From assembly GCA_036557885.1 (NCBI GenBank), contig DATBGS010000059.1, positions 124,001 through 188,000 of the forward strand: 64,000 nucleotides of DNA, in the 5' to 3' direction. Position numbers and translations under genes: made by a program. A model generated the notes under the pieces. That model was not told the origin of the DNA. It did not search any database and was given only the letters and a program-made list of their open reading frames with translations. Source of the stretch: DATBGS01 sp036557885 (GTDB lineage Bacteria; Chloroflexota; Ktedonobacteria; Ktedonobacterales; DATBGS01). Below, in pieces: positions 27,101 through 34,184 of the stretch. Each line of letters opens with the position of its first letter. Position 1 is the first letter of the stretch.

Positions 27101-27719
27101 ACTGTGGGCGCGTGCCTTGGGAGAAGGCGGCATACAGGTGTGTCAGTTCGCTGAAGAAGATTGCCAGCGATTCCTCATCAGCAGCCAGATGATGCAGCGC
27201 CACCAGCAAGATATGCTCATGAGCAGCCAGCCGCAGCAGGCCCGCGCGAAGGAGTGGGTCATGCGATAAATCAAAGGCGCATTGGGCCTCTACACTGGTT
27301 AGTTGTCGAACCACACTTTCCTGCTCGTTGGCTGGCAACCCTGCGACATCCAGCACTGGCAAACGTACTTCCCTGAAGGGGCTAACCATTTGCAGTGGCT
27401 GTCCATCTTTGACGGTAAAGCTGGTGCGCAAGACCTCGTGGCGCTGTACTATTGTATTGATGCTTCGCTCAAGAGCGTCTTGATCCAGCATTCCGCGTAC
27501 GCGCAAGGCTAGAGACAGGTAAGCGGTTGGCAGACCTGGGGTCAACTGCTCCAGAAACCACCAGCGTTCCTGCGCCAGTGAGAGCACCGTGTCCCCACTG
27601 TGCATGTAAGGATGCAGCCCCTGCTCTGCCTCGTTGGTATCGTATAAAGCGGGCGTTTGTTGGCTTGCTGGCCCTTTAGAAGCAAGAGAGGTTTCGTCTG
27701 TCAGGTCTTGCCTGTCCAT
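21150..27719 (-). CDS. NRPS, C-A-PCP-C-A-PCP (Ala; second residue unassigned)
   Basis: This 2189-residue, two-module synthetase acts in the cytoplasm on carrier-bound peptides. The first C domain (about 45-490) is of LCL type with motif HHLAADE, where the usual Gly is Glu. A1 has its TSGSTG motif near 655; reading GrsA positions 235-517 gives DLFNNALTYK, the textbook Ala code. PCP1 near 1041 has GGDSI. The second C domain (HHAILDG near 1246) begins with a YPATQLQLGMLFH signature more like C domains that accept D residues. A2 (TSGSTG near 1716) reads DVYYLGGICK, which I cannot assign. PCP2 (GGHS near 2110) is followed by a short tail KMSVEEIQTML resembling C-terminal docking tails; there is no thioesterase. 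It is probably co-transcribed with the two genes upstream. Confidence 0.95.
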   Translation of the reverse strand: MDRQDLTDETSLASKGPASQQTPALYDTNEAEQGLHPYMHSGDTVLSLAQERWWFLEQLTPGLPTAYLSLALRVRGMLDQDALERSINTIVQRHEVLRTSFTVKDGQPLQMVSPFREVRLPVLDVAGLPANEQESVVRQLTSVEAQCAFDLSHDPLLRAGLLRLAAHEHILLVALHHLAADEESLAIFFSELTHLYAAFSQGTRPQLPELPIQYADYTLWQREWLHGAQAAEHLAYWRQQLREVPAVLDLPTDHSRPATTTFEAARQVFLIPRPVVEALEKLSQQEEATLLMTLLAAFNVLLSRYSRQADILVGVPSAGRSHLELKHLVGPFATTLALRTHLADNPAFRQVLQQVRKATLEAYTHQSLPFDSVVEMQQQNQHPGTPPLLTVLFALRDAPLAAPRLPGVQTEWMEMESTTTSFDLSLICTETQAGLQGVLEYKTQLFEAAFIERMAGHLQVLLAGIAANPAQRLSDLPLLTTSERQQLLVEWNNAQMPYPAATLHQLFEARAAQAPQAIALACGEEQLTYDELNRRANQIAHVLQGLGVGPETTVGLLLERSPDLVVGLLGILKSGGAYVPLDPAYPQERLAFTLQNARAPVLLTQQRLLSCLPEQARQECALVCLDVEQSRIAEQQQENVENRTSPANLAYIIYTSGSTGQPKGVAITHQSAVILVYWAKELFPAEDLTGVLASTSVCFDLSIFELFVPLTWGGKVILAENALQLPAIAQRESVTLVNTVPSAMAELVRSGGLPATVRTVNLAGEALPRHLVDQIYASTSVQRVFNLYGPTEDTTYSTWAELAREAGSPVSIGRPLPNTSVYLLDEAMQPVPVGVPGELYLGGKGLARGYFQRSDLTAERFVPDPFSSIPGARLYRTGDLACYRPDGRLDYLGRIDHQVKIRGFRIEPGEVEAALMRHASVRQCLVLAREARPGEKRLVAYLVPANQQERPTTTHLRRHVQQLLPEYMIPAAFVWLNEMPLTANGKIDRKALPMPARSRPEQEEAFVAPATPLERNVAAVWAEVLGLDAVGVLDNFFALGGDSIRSLRVVALLKQQGVPCSLTQLFHHQTVRKLAEKLAHEEPVEPATLPSQPFALIQSADVPRLPSDLEDAYPATQLQLGMLFHSTYEQDSAIYHNLISLHLRAPFNQHHLEQALQVVAARHPVLRTSFDLNSFSEPLQLIHRAAHMSLDIADLRHLPFEEQEQHIQTWFEAEKKRKFTWTQAPLARFQAHRRTEETFQLTFTDHHAILDGWSEAVLLTEVLRLYVALQEGQEPLAEATPSLHFRDYALLERSTTASEAARHYWQEKLGGATSMKLPRLGPRQQTAGPQQREIATLVPREVVRGLRQLASQASVPLKSALLAAHLRVMSLLSGEADILTGVAADGRLESAEDERVLGLFLNTVPFRQKLSGGTWMRLVQETFERELEFLPFRRYPLGQIQLEHGGQPLFETVFNYTHFHVYQRLHDLPLEVLGTQEYAETNFAFVVTFNLDAATSDLHLVLQYKTAEFSEEQMQTIAGYYMAALKRMAQEPTERYEAQVLLSPAEEHLLLREWNNTDADYPRHHCIHQVFEQQVSQTPDAVAAVFEDQTLTYQALNMRANQLAHYLQQLGVGPDVRVGLCLERSMEMVVGLLGALKAGGAYVPLDPAYPANRLAFMLQDSQAAVLLTQEHLCTYLPKTQAKLICLDTQWEHIAGYSKTNIQSGVNAGNLAYVIYTSGSTGQPKGVCCSHSTVLNLLSDFQRRAPIGPGEVCSAWTSVSFDVSVYELFSPLIAGATLQLVPEAIRSDGAALFRWLHSHHVRSAYLPPFLLADFARWLEQENERPPLSRLLVGVEPIPEALLVALAHYLPGLHVINGYGPTETTICATLYEINPAFTGDRRAPIGRPAHNTTLYVLDQQLQLVPVGIPGELYIGGEGLARGYLNRPDLTAERFIPDPFSDESNARLYKTGDLVRYLPDGNLVFLGRLDHQVKVRGFRVELEEIENRLGQHPGIREAIVLAREGQPGEKQLVAYVVPHQQSGPSRQELRSFLREHLPEYMVPAAFVFLDRLPLSPNGKIDVRALPTPEGSAPELANAYRAPRTPVEESLAAIWADLFQMQRVGVDDNFFELGGHSLLAMQAITRVRATLGVNPPVRMLFESPTVARFAQALAMYEATPQQSRSAARPPQRITKMSVEEIQTMLPQKRRNKE

Positions 27720-27847
27720 AAACCCGCTACACTCCTTCTCTTTTGCTGCTCAAATGTGTGGCTGGGCAAGCTCTGGCCCAGGCCGCTCAGCTTTCTGCTG
27801 CACTGCTTTGATGCGCGCTCTTTGCCCGCTGTGTTTCTATGACGGCG

Positions 27848-28558
27848 CTAGAGGTCTTGGATCTGGCGCGTGCGAGCCTCCACAAAAGAGACTGAGATTG
27901 AGCCGCCACAGAAGCGTCGCAGGTAATCAGCTAGCTGGTTGGTGCATTTTAACAGGTGGTCGGTTGGTATCTCCGGGACGGGCGCCTCGCAAAAAAGCGC
28001 GATGTCGCGTGATTCCTGGGTAATTTTGGCGGCATCACAATCTCGATAATTCCAACGTCTGGTCAGGATTTTCCTGGAGTCGGCATAGACAACCTCGCCG
28101 GAATAGGTCGTTTCCTCTGGCTTGAGCGCGCCGATGGGGGTAAATGGCTCTTCACCTGGGGAGAGGCGCAGCGTAATATCCCCTTCCACCTTCTCCAGGT
28201 CATAGCCTCCGATGGGCAAGTAAAACTCTGCTTCGACTGCCAGATAAAGGTCTACTGCGCTGGAGATAGTTGGCATGCCCTCGTCACGAAGGATGCGGCG
28301 GAGCAGCGCTTCTGCCGTCGGGCGATGATCTTTGGGTTTGGTTCCAAAGCGCCGGTAGGTTTCCCGCCAGGCCAGAATGTAGGGGTGCTGCGAGAGGGTT
28401 TCGGTAGATAAGTGTTGTTGGACTGTCGCTGCTGCCGCTCGCTTGATGGCCTCAATCTCTTCGCTCGCGCCAATGTTATTGATGCCTCGGCCAGTCACAA
28501 TGCCAATCCGTAGTTCAGGAAACAGATTATTAACCTCTTGCTCAATCACTAATTTCAT
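27848..28558 (-). CDS. B3/B4 domain protein (PheRS beta editing-domain-like)
   Basis: The 236-residue protein matches the stand-alone B3/B4 family, related to the editing domain of phenylalanyl-tRNA synthetase beta chain. Visible signs are the N-terminal VIEQEVNNLFPELRIGI, the central WRETYRRFGTKPKDHRPTAEAL and the LPIGGYDLEKVEGDI region. Members are thought to bind or deacylate aminoacyl-tRNA, but few have been studied. It lies between a desaturase-like gene and an NRPS gene on the same strand with gaps of about 130 bases. A role in clearing tRNA charged with an unusual amino acid, or in supplying charged tRNA, is inference. GGAGGAG precedes the ATG. Confidence 0.8.
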   Translation of the reverse strand: MKLVIEQEVNNLFPELRIGIVTGRGINNIGASEEIEAIKRAAAATVQQHLSTETLSQHPYILAWRETYRRFGTKPKDHRPTAEALLRRILRDEGMPTISSAVDLYLAVEAEFYLPIGGYDLEKVEGDITLRLSPGEEPFTPIGALKPEETTYSGEVVYADSRKILTRRWNYRDCDAAKITQESRDIALFCEAPVPEIPTDHLLKCTNQLADYLRRFCGGSISVSFVEARTRQIQDL

Positions 28559-28696
28559 GCAAGCCGCTCTCTCCTCCGCTTCTTGAGGTATCAGCCGTTA
28601 GTGCTCCAGGTAGTTGTAGCGCTAAAAGATAAAGTACATGCCAGCCGCGCGCCAGGGGTTCCCTGGCTCATACTCCGACACATGCCCACGATGCAC

Positions 28697-29767
28697 CTAA
28701 TCCCCTGGAAGCTCTGGTTGTGGTGCTGGTGGCAGGTATGCTGCAAGGTATGGGCGATATTTGGAAATATCCTGAGGGTGTCGAATATCCTGGAGCACGG
28801 ATGGTGCATCTGGCCGCCGAGGGAAGAAGAACCCATCACAGTGATGCGCGGCTGCATACTGGGGCAACTGCATCAACAGCCTGTGAGCATCGGCCAGCCG
28901 ATAGTGTGGGATCAATGGGAAGAGGTGGTGGGTCAGGTGATACAGATCATCACTGTGTGGCGCAAGCAACCAACGCACCAACAAGGAACTGTTCCAATTC
29001 CGCGTAGCCATCCAGGCATTGTATTCAGGGAGGCCAGCATGCTCAGCCATTTCATTCCAATAGCGGATAACCTGGAAGGAGGTGCAGAAGGGAATGACCC
29101 AGAAGAGCAGGAAACCAGGGAGGACATGCGCCAGGAGGACACTGCCAAGCACCAGAGCCAGAAACCCGAACCGGATGAACGTTTCCCAGCGCCGCTCCCC
29201 TTTCAACGAGAGGGCGGCGGCAATATTGTAGGCAACATGGCTGAGCAGCAATGGCCGCACGATATGGCGCTTGAAGAAGGTCAGGCGATCACTGGGCGGA
29301 GTGATCAGCCCAAGTGTTTTATAGCGAATGGTCTTGGGGTCTTTCTCTTCATCCCAGAGCCATCCATGATGAATATAATGAGCGGCCCGGTAGGCTGAAA
29401 GGCTGGCTCCCATCGGATAACAGGTGAAGCCTCTCCCGATCCAATCATTCATACGTCGGTTTTTGAACAACTTGCTGTGACTCGCCTCGTGCAGAAGGTT
29501 CATCAGGCCACGCTGCCGCGAACCAATCACGATGACAGCCAGAATGTAAGCCAGGGGGTGCATGTTCAGCTTGCTGGTGACAACGATAACTGCAATGATG
29601 GTCAGCCAATCCATGCCGATGTAGAAGAGATTGCGCCAGTTATCCTTCTGCTCCAGTGCAAGAAGTTGCGCCCGCATGCTCTCTGGAATCTCTTTCCTGT
29701 AGCTTTTGCGAGCGATTGCTCGCTGGGGCGCCGGGGTGTCGAAGGGTCGTTCAGGAGATGTAACCAT
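28697..29767 (-). CDS. Fatty-acid-desaturase-type membrane di-iron enzyme
   Basis: This 356-residue protein has four or more membrane helices and the three histidine boxes of the membrane desaturase/hydroxylase family: HEASH, HYIHH and HLTHH. The family uses oxygen and a di-iron centre to desaturate or hydroxylate lipids. Members in NRPS clusters can act on amino acid or acyl building blocks. Its place upstream of an NRPS gene suggests a tailoring or precursor role; a general lipid role is possible. The ATG at 29767 has only a weak, distant GAAAGG. Confidence 0.85.
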   Translation of the reverse strand: MVTSPERPFDTPAPQRAIARKSYRKEIPESMRAQLLALEQKDNWRNLFYIGMDWLTIIAVIVVTSKLNMHPLAYILAVIVIGSRQRGLMNLLHEASHSKLFKNRRMNDWIGRGFTCYPMGASLSAYRAAHYIHHGWLWDEEKDPKTIRYKTLGLITPPSDRLTFFKRHIVRPLLLSHVAYNIAAALSLKGERRWETFIRFGFLALVLGSVLLAHVLPGFLLFWVIPFCTSFQVIRYWNEMAEHAGLPEYNAWMATRNWNSSLLVRWLLAPHSDDLYHLTHHLFPLIPHYRLADAHRLLMQLPQYAAAHHCDGFFFPRRPDAPSVLQDIRHPQDISKYRPYLAAYLPPAPQPELPGD

Positions 29768-30148
29768 GCTCTAACTTTGACCTTTCGTTTAGGCAAGCTG
29801 CGGCGTCTTCGCCTTGCTCGCTACCTCCACAGCCTCGTCGGAGGTGTCCCGCTCTGCTGGTTTGTATCTTGCTGCTTTGCTCCTCGGTTCTCTGATCGCA
29901 CTCCTCTTTGCCTTACCTGCCTACCAATTCAACACAGTCCTCCATAGATGCATCAGTGTTCTGAAAGCAGTTTGGCACTACGTTGGGGTCTGGAAGGATC
30001 GGCGAGAGAGGTTTGCCCCCTTTGCTGCGGAAATCGTTGTCCGCATGATAGCATAAAGGAGGCCAGGAAATCAAGGTGCCGCTGCAAATGGAGCCAGAGC
30101 ACCAACTCTTGCTGGCGCTCTGGCAATTCCCGATGATGCAGCAAGCAG

Positions 30149-30178
30149 TTGACTTAGGACCGCTCCCTCGGCTATGCT
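30149..30178 (+). promoter_or_regulatory. Promoter of the plus-strand cluster block
   Basis: TTGACT (30149-30154), an 18-base spacer and TATGCT (30173-30178) lie about 145 bases before the metallophosphoesterase start. Confidence 0.5.
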
Positions 30179-30205
30179 GTTATCGGGATGTCCTCATGGC
30201 GCCCA

Positions 30206-30227
30206 CTGCTCCTGCTAGCAGGAGCAG
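30206..30227. repeat. 22-base perfect palindrome
   Basis: The 22 bases read the same on both strands with no loop. The site starts 28 bases after the -10 box of the promoter at 30149-30178, fitting an operator better than a terminator. Confidence 0.45.
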
Positions 30228-30323
30228 GGATACACACAGTGCAAGCAATAGCAAACGAGGGTAATTCTAAATGAGCGCCCAGCCTGCTACCTGGACCGCG
30301 CACACTCATCAACGCTGAGGAAT

Positions 30324-31184
30324 ATGATGAAGCTCTATGCCATCAGCGATCTTCACCTGGCCCAGTCTGCCAACCGGGCGGCGCTGGAAAACCTGCCTGC
30401 CCATCCAGGGGATTGGCTGATCCTTGGCGGGGATATTGGCGAAACCGAAGCTCATTTGCATTTTGCCCTGGGATGCTTGACCTGGAAATTCGAGCGCATT
30501 CTCTGGGTTCCAGGGAATCATGATCTGTGGACCTTGCCTTCTGAACCAGGCGCACTCAGCGGTGAGGCGAAATATCAACGCCTGGTTTCGATCTGCCAGA
30601 GCTATGGCGTCTTGACTCCAGAAGACCCCTACGTGCTCTGGCCTGGTGATGGCCCGGCCTGTCGGCTGGCGCCACTTTTCACCTTGTATGATTATAGTTT
30701 TCGCCCCCCACATATTCCTGAGAACCTGGCGCTTGCCTGGGCTGAGGAAGCGGGCACCCTGTGCACAGATGAGGTGTTACTGCATCCCGATCCTTATCCA
30801 TCTCTGGTCGCCTGGTGCGAGGCGCGTTGTGCTTCTACTGAAAGACGCTTGATGGAAGCCGCCTCCGGGCCACCCTTTGTACTCATTAACCATTTCCCGC
30901 TCCGCCAGGATTTGGTGTATTTGCCAACCATCCCCCGTTTCTCGCTGTGGTGTGGCACGCGACGCACAGAAGATTGGCATACGCGCTTTCCCGTTCTAGC
31001 AGTTGTCTATGGACATCTGCACCTTCGGGGCACACAATTTCGTGATAATGTGCGCTTTGAGGAGGTATCTCTGGGGTATACGCGGGACTGGCGCCCCGAA
31101 AAAGGCTTGCAAGCGTATCTGCGCGAGATTCTTCCGGGGAATATAGTGGCTCCTTTGCCTTTGGCTGCAAAGATGCCAGGCTGA
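30324..31184 (+). CDS. Calcineurin-like metallophosphoesterase
   Basis: The protein has 286 residues with the metal-binding motifs of the family in order: DLH near the N-terminus, GGDIG, GNHD, a later conserved His (INHFP) and GHLH. It hydrolyses phosphomonoesters or diesters with two metal ions; the substrate is unknown. No signal peptide is seen. GAGG lies a few bases before the ATG at 30324, with a second ATG next to it. It leads the plus-strand block that continues with the phosphopantetheinyl transferase and MbtH. A phosphatase acting on a peptide intermediate is conceivable but not shown. Confidence 0.85.
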   Translation: MMKLYAISDLHLAQSANRAALENLPAHPGDWLILGGDIGETEAHLHFALGCLTWKFERILWVPGNHDLWTLPSEPGALSGEAKYQRLVSICQSYGVLTPEDPYVLWPGDGPACRLAPLFTLYDYSFRPPHIPENLALAWAEEAGTLCTDEVLLHPDPYPSLVAWCEARCASTERRLMEAASGPPFVLINHFPLRQDLVYLPTIPRFSLWCGTRRTEDWHTRFPVLAVVYGHLHLRGTQFRDNVRFEEVSLGYTRDWRPEKGLQAYLREILPGNIVAPLPLAAKMPG

Positions 31185-31259
31185 AAACGATGGCCCGGTC
31201 AGCTGCTTTTGCCCCTCGCTCTGCCTGATGGCTGTGTGTCTTGCCGAAAAGACTCTGTT

Positions 31260-32042
31260 ATGAGAGGTTGTTCCACTGCGATGGCTACTCATCCGTTCTT
31301 ACCCCCGCCACCCGAAGGGCGGCCAGTGTGGGATGCTGAGGTTCACGTCTGGTTGGCTGAGCTTGAGCAGCCCGCGCGCACTGTGCAGCAACTGGCGAGT
31401 GTGCTCTCCGAAGATGAATCGCTCCGCGCCCGGCGCTTTTATTTTGAGCGTGATCGTCGGCGCTTCATTGTGGCTCGTGGAGTGCTGCGCAGGATGCTCG
31501 GTTGGTATCTGGCGCTGCCCCCGGCGCTGCTGCAATTTACCTATGGTCCGCGTGGGAAACCTTCCCTGCTGGCGGCAAGCGGTGAGGAGTGGTTGCGGTT
31601 TAATATCTCCCATTCGCATGAGCTTGCTCTTTACGCCGTGACGCGGCATCGAGAACTTGGGGTGGATATTGAATTTATGCGTCCGCTTGATGACGCTGAG
31701 AATATTGCGCGGCACTTTTTCTCAGCAAGCGAACAAGCCACCTTGCGGAGCCTTCCTGCCAGCCTGAAGCACCAGGCTTTTTATAACTGCTGGACCCGTA
31801 AGGAAGCGTATATTAAAGCAACGGGGGAAGGTCTTTCTCAACCTTTGGATGAATTTGATGTCTCGCTAGCTCCTGGAGAGCCTGCGAAATTGCTTTCTGT
31901 GGTGGGCAAACCCGATGAGGTGAGACGCTGGTCGTTTGAGGCATTGCAGCCCCCGGCGGGATATGCTGCTGCTCTGGCAGTAGAGGGTGCTGGCTGGAAC
32001 ATTGCCTGCTGGAGGTGGGCAGAGCCACCTGCCACCCAATAA
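31260..32042 (+). CDS. Sfp-type 4'-phosphopantetheinyl transferase
   Basis: The protein of about 260 residues transfers the phosphopantetheine arm from CoA to the PCP domains of the synthetases. Family motifs are FNISHSHE, LGVDIEFMRP (Mg-binding Asp and Glu) and WTRKEAYIKATG. Length fits the Sfp type rather than AcpS. Start choice is uncertain: ATG at 31260 and ATG at 31281 (after AGAGG) are both possible, and a longer frame opens at 31209. It stands beside the metallophosphoesterase and MbtH genes. Confidence 0.92.
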   Translation: MRGCSTAMATHPFLPPPPEGRPVWDAEVHVWLAELEQPARTVQQLASVLSEDESLRARRFYFERDRRRFIVARGVLRRMLGWYLALPPALLQFTYGPRGKPSLLAASGEEWLRFNISHSHELALYAVTRHRELGVDIEFMRPLDDAENIARHFFSASEQATLRSLPASLKHQAFYNCWTRKEAYIKATGEGLSQPLDEFDVSLAPGEPAKLLSVVGKPDEVRRWSFEALQPPAGYAAALAVEGAGWNIACWRWAEPPATQ

Positions 32043-32075
32043 GGGAGCGAGCGGCCTGGAAGCTGGCTTCATGAC

Positions 32076-32105
32076 TTGCTTGTTGCAGCAGATTTCCTAT
32101 ATAAT
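32076..32105 (+). promoter_or_regulatory. Promoter of the mbtH-thioesterase genes
   Basis: TTGCTT (32076-32081), an 18-base spacer and TATAAT (32100-32105), 40 bases before the mbtH start codon. Confidence 0.5.
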
Positions 32106-32144
32106 GAGCGCGCCTGACAGCACATCTTTGTCAAAGGAGACAAC

Positions 32145-32366
32145 ATGGCTCGAGATGACACTGAAGACACCACGCTTTACAAGGTGGTCGTCAACCACGA
32201 AGAACAGTATTCCATCTGGCCGGTAGATAGGGAAAATCCGCTCGGCTGGCGCGATGCAGGCAAGAGCGGACCCAAGGCAGAATGTCTGGCGTATATCAAG
32301 GAAGTGTGGACTGATATGCGTCCCCTGAGCCTGCGCAAACAGATGGAGGAGATGCGCGAAGGCTAG
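32145..32366 (+). CDS. mbtH: MbtH-like protein
   Basis: The 73-residue protein carries the family signature NHEEQYSIWP, a Gly-Trp after the proline and the C-terminal CLAYIKEVWTDMRPLSLR. MbtH proteins bind the N-terminal lobe of A domains and are needed for folding or activity of many of them. AAAGGAG precedes the ATG. It is followed by the type II thioesterase. Confidence 0.95.
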   Translation: MARDDTEDTTLYKVVVNHEEQYSIWPVDRENPLGWRDAGKSGPKAECLAYIKEVWTDMRPLSLRKQMEEMREG

Positions 32367-32449
32367 CTCATCGTATAGCGCCCTTCTCCCAATTTCTCAG
32401 GTCTTCATCCAACTTCCTGGAGCAAAAATACAACATGGAAGGGGTAATC

Positions 32450-33223
32450 ATGGCGACTTCACGCGCATTTGATGCCTGGGTTACCTGTCCCTCTCCCAAT
32501 CCGAAGGCTCGCCTACGTTTGTTCTGTTTTCCCTATGCCGGGGGCAGCGCCTCTTTATTCCGTACCTGGGCAGATGACGTACCTCCAGAAGTAGAGGTGT
32601 GCCCGGTGCAGCTTCCTGGCCGAGAAAGCCGTTTCCGAGAGCCTTGCTTTACCCGTCTTATGCCCCTGGTCCATACGCTAGGAGAAGTGCTCTGGCCGTA
32701 TTTGACACTGCCATTTGCTTTTTTTGGGCACAGCATGGGAGCGCTTATCAGTTTTGAGCTTACCCGCTACCTGCGCCAGAGGGGCCGAACACTTCCCCAG
32801 CACCTGCTTCTCTCAGCCCATCGTGCACCCCAGCTTCCTGACCGCCAGCCTCCGATCCACCACCTCCCCGATGCGTTGTTTCTAGAGGAACTCCGCCAAC
32901 TCAATGGTATACCAGGTGAGGTGCTCGATAACGTGGAGTTGATGGAACTCATGCTGCCTCTGCTGCGAGGAGATTTTGCGGTTGCAGAAACCTATGTGTA
33001 CAGAGAGGATAGCCCGCTGCCTTGCCCGATTACGGCTTTTGGTGGGCTGGAAGATGAGGAGGTCAATGAGGAGGAAGTTGGTGCGTGGCATGAGCAGACG
33101 ACCAGCACGTTTACCAGGCATATGATGCCTGGCGACCATTTTTTCCTGGTCAAGCACAGGCTCGCTCTCATGCCGCTCATTGCTCAAGAACTGACCCAGA
33201 TTCTTGCCAGGACGACTGGGTAG
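32450..33223 (+). CDS. Type II thioesterase (alpha/beta hydrolase)
   Basis: This stand-alone thioesterase has about 257 residues: N-terminal FCFPYAGGSAS, QLPGRESRF, nucleophile Ser in GHSMGA and catalytic His in GDHFF. Type II enzymes free stalled or mis-primed PCPs. Because no NRPS in the window has a thioesterase domain, it could also take part in product release. I chose ATG 32450, which follows GGAAGGGG, over the ATG at 32435. Confidence 0.93.
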   Translation: MATSRAFDAWVTCPSPNPKARLRLFCFPYAGGSASLFRTWADDVPPEVEVCPVQLPGRESRFREPCFTRLMPLVHTLGEVLWPYLTLPFAFFGHSMGALISFELTRYLRQRGRTLPQHLLLSAHRAPQLPDRQPPIHHLPDALFLEELRQLNGIPGEVLDNVELMELMLPLLRGDFAVAETYVYREDSPLPCPITAFGGLEDEEVNEEEVGAWHEQTTSTFTRHMMPGDHFFLVKHRLALMPLIAQELTQILARTTG

Positions 33224-33319
33224 GCCGGGCATTGGCCGCTCTCGCTGACCAATTGCTGAGGGGCGGCGCTGCTGCATGAATGCTCTGCTTGGCCTCAGCA
33301 CTCCTGAGCGGTTGGAAGA

Positions 33320-33348
33320 TTGATTCCTTGGTGCCTTTATGCTACACT
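33320..33348 (+). promoter_or_regulatory. Promoter of the small-protein/exporter genes
   Basis: TTGATT (33320-33325), a 17-base spacer and TACACT (33343-33348), about 70 bases before the gene at 33417. Confidence 0.5.
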
Positions 33349-33416
33349 GCTGAACAAGGCTGTAGGATTGGCTAAGTCCTGGGCTGGTATTTCCGAGGCA
33401 TTTTAGAGGAGGAACC

Positions 33417-33719
33417 ATGCGAAAGTATTGCAAAGCCTATCACCTGCGCGACATGCGGCAATTTAGCGGATGGCAGGAAAAGCGGGCGGAAGGCGACCAG
33501 GAACTCTCCGATGATGCGATTGTGTATCTCTGGGATGATTTCACTGTGGTAAAAAGCCCAATTCATAAAGAGAGCGTCCTCTTTGAGCAGGTAACTCCCG
33601 ATTGGCAGGAGTTCTGTACTCAAGTGCTCAACTTTGCTATTCCAGAGGATTTGCGCTATGCCTATGCCCAGCAGAAGAGCGAAGGGAATGCGGGGACCGC
33701 TCAACAAGAGTCAGCGTAA
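33417..33719 (+). CDS. Small unknown protein of the NRPS cluster
   Basis: I do not recognise this 100-residue protein. It is soluble and acidic in its C-terminal half, with Trp and aromatic residues in a middle segment (AIVYLWDDFTVVKSPI). The N-terminal MRKYCKAYHLRDMRQFSGW is basic. GAGGAGG stands before the ATG and a promoter lies upstream. It is 63 bases upstream of another small gene and then the exporter, so it is likely part of the cluster. Confidence 0.7.
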   Translation: MRKYCKAYHLRDMRQFSGWQEKRAEGDQELSDDAIVYLWDDFTVVKSPIHKESVLFEQVTPDWQEFCTQVLNFAIPEDLRYAYAQQKSEGNAGTAQQESA

Positions 33720-33782
33720 GGACCGGCTGATCATCAGCAACAGCATAGCGTTACTGTTCCTTTAAACGTCGGAGGGTTGATA

Positions 33783-34118
33783 GTGAACGAGCTAGTAGCA
33801 CAACTTAGCCAGGGGAAGCACCCCGTGACAGTGGGTGGTCCAAAGCCTTCTGTGGAAGAATTGAAGAAGCGGATTGAAGAGATCGGGTACGTCTTTATCA
33901 AGTTCACGGATACGCGCGGTGGAACAGACCTGGGCGTTCGTGTAGACAAAGCGGCAACGACACTCCAGCATGCCGACTTTAGCCGGGCAACAGGTGTGGT
34001 GCATGTGGAGGGGACGCTGACCTTGAACTACGTGCCGGTGCGCTGCGTGGCCGATATAGATCTGGCAACACTGAATGGCACTGGTCATCTGGTGGTTGTA
34101 GAGCCTGCCAACCCATAG
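33783..34118 (+). CDS. Small unknown protein of the NRPS cluster
   Basis: This protein has about 111 residues, a helical, charged N-terminal part (SVEELKKRIEEIGYVFIKF) and a beta-rich C-terminal part. No motif is recognised. I chose GTG at 33783 because GGAGG lies 7 bases before it; a TTG two codons earlier overlaps the ribosome site. It lies between another small gene and the MFS exporter, likely one transcript. Confidence 0.7.
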   Translation: MNELVAQLSQGKHPVTVGGPKPSVEELKKRIEEIGYVFIKFTDTRGGTDLGVRVDKAATTLQHADFSRATGVVHVEGTLTLNYVPVRCVADIDLATLNGTGHLVVVEPANP

Positions 34119-34184
34119 GCTGGAATCTCACCCGTCGCTGAACCCTCAACCTGTTTTAAAACCTTTGTGAAAGGCAGCAACAGC

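Larger units (their letters stand above)
29768..30323. other. 556-base divergent intergenic region
   Basis: I find no gene here; an 80-codon frame (29814-30056) has no ribosome site and unlikely composition. The region holds the promoter at 30149-30178 and the palindrome at 30206-30227, both facing the plus-strand block of cluster genes. Confidence 0.6.

Noticed and set aside
29814..30056. 80-codon plus-strand frame with a hydrophobic start
   Set aside because: No ribosome site precedes it and it lies in a promoter region.
32450..33223. Terminal (type I) thioesterase of the assembly line
   Set aside because: It is a separate gene with the type II layout and motifs, not fused to a module. 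A part in release is left open.
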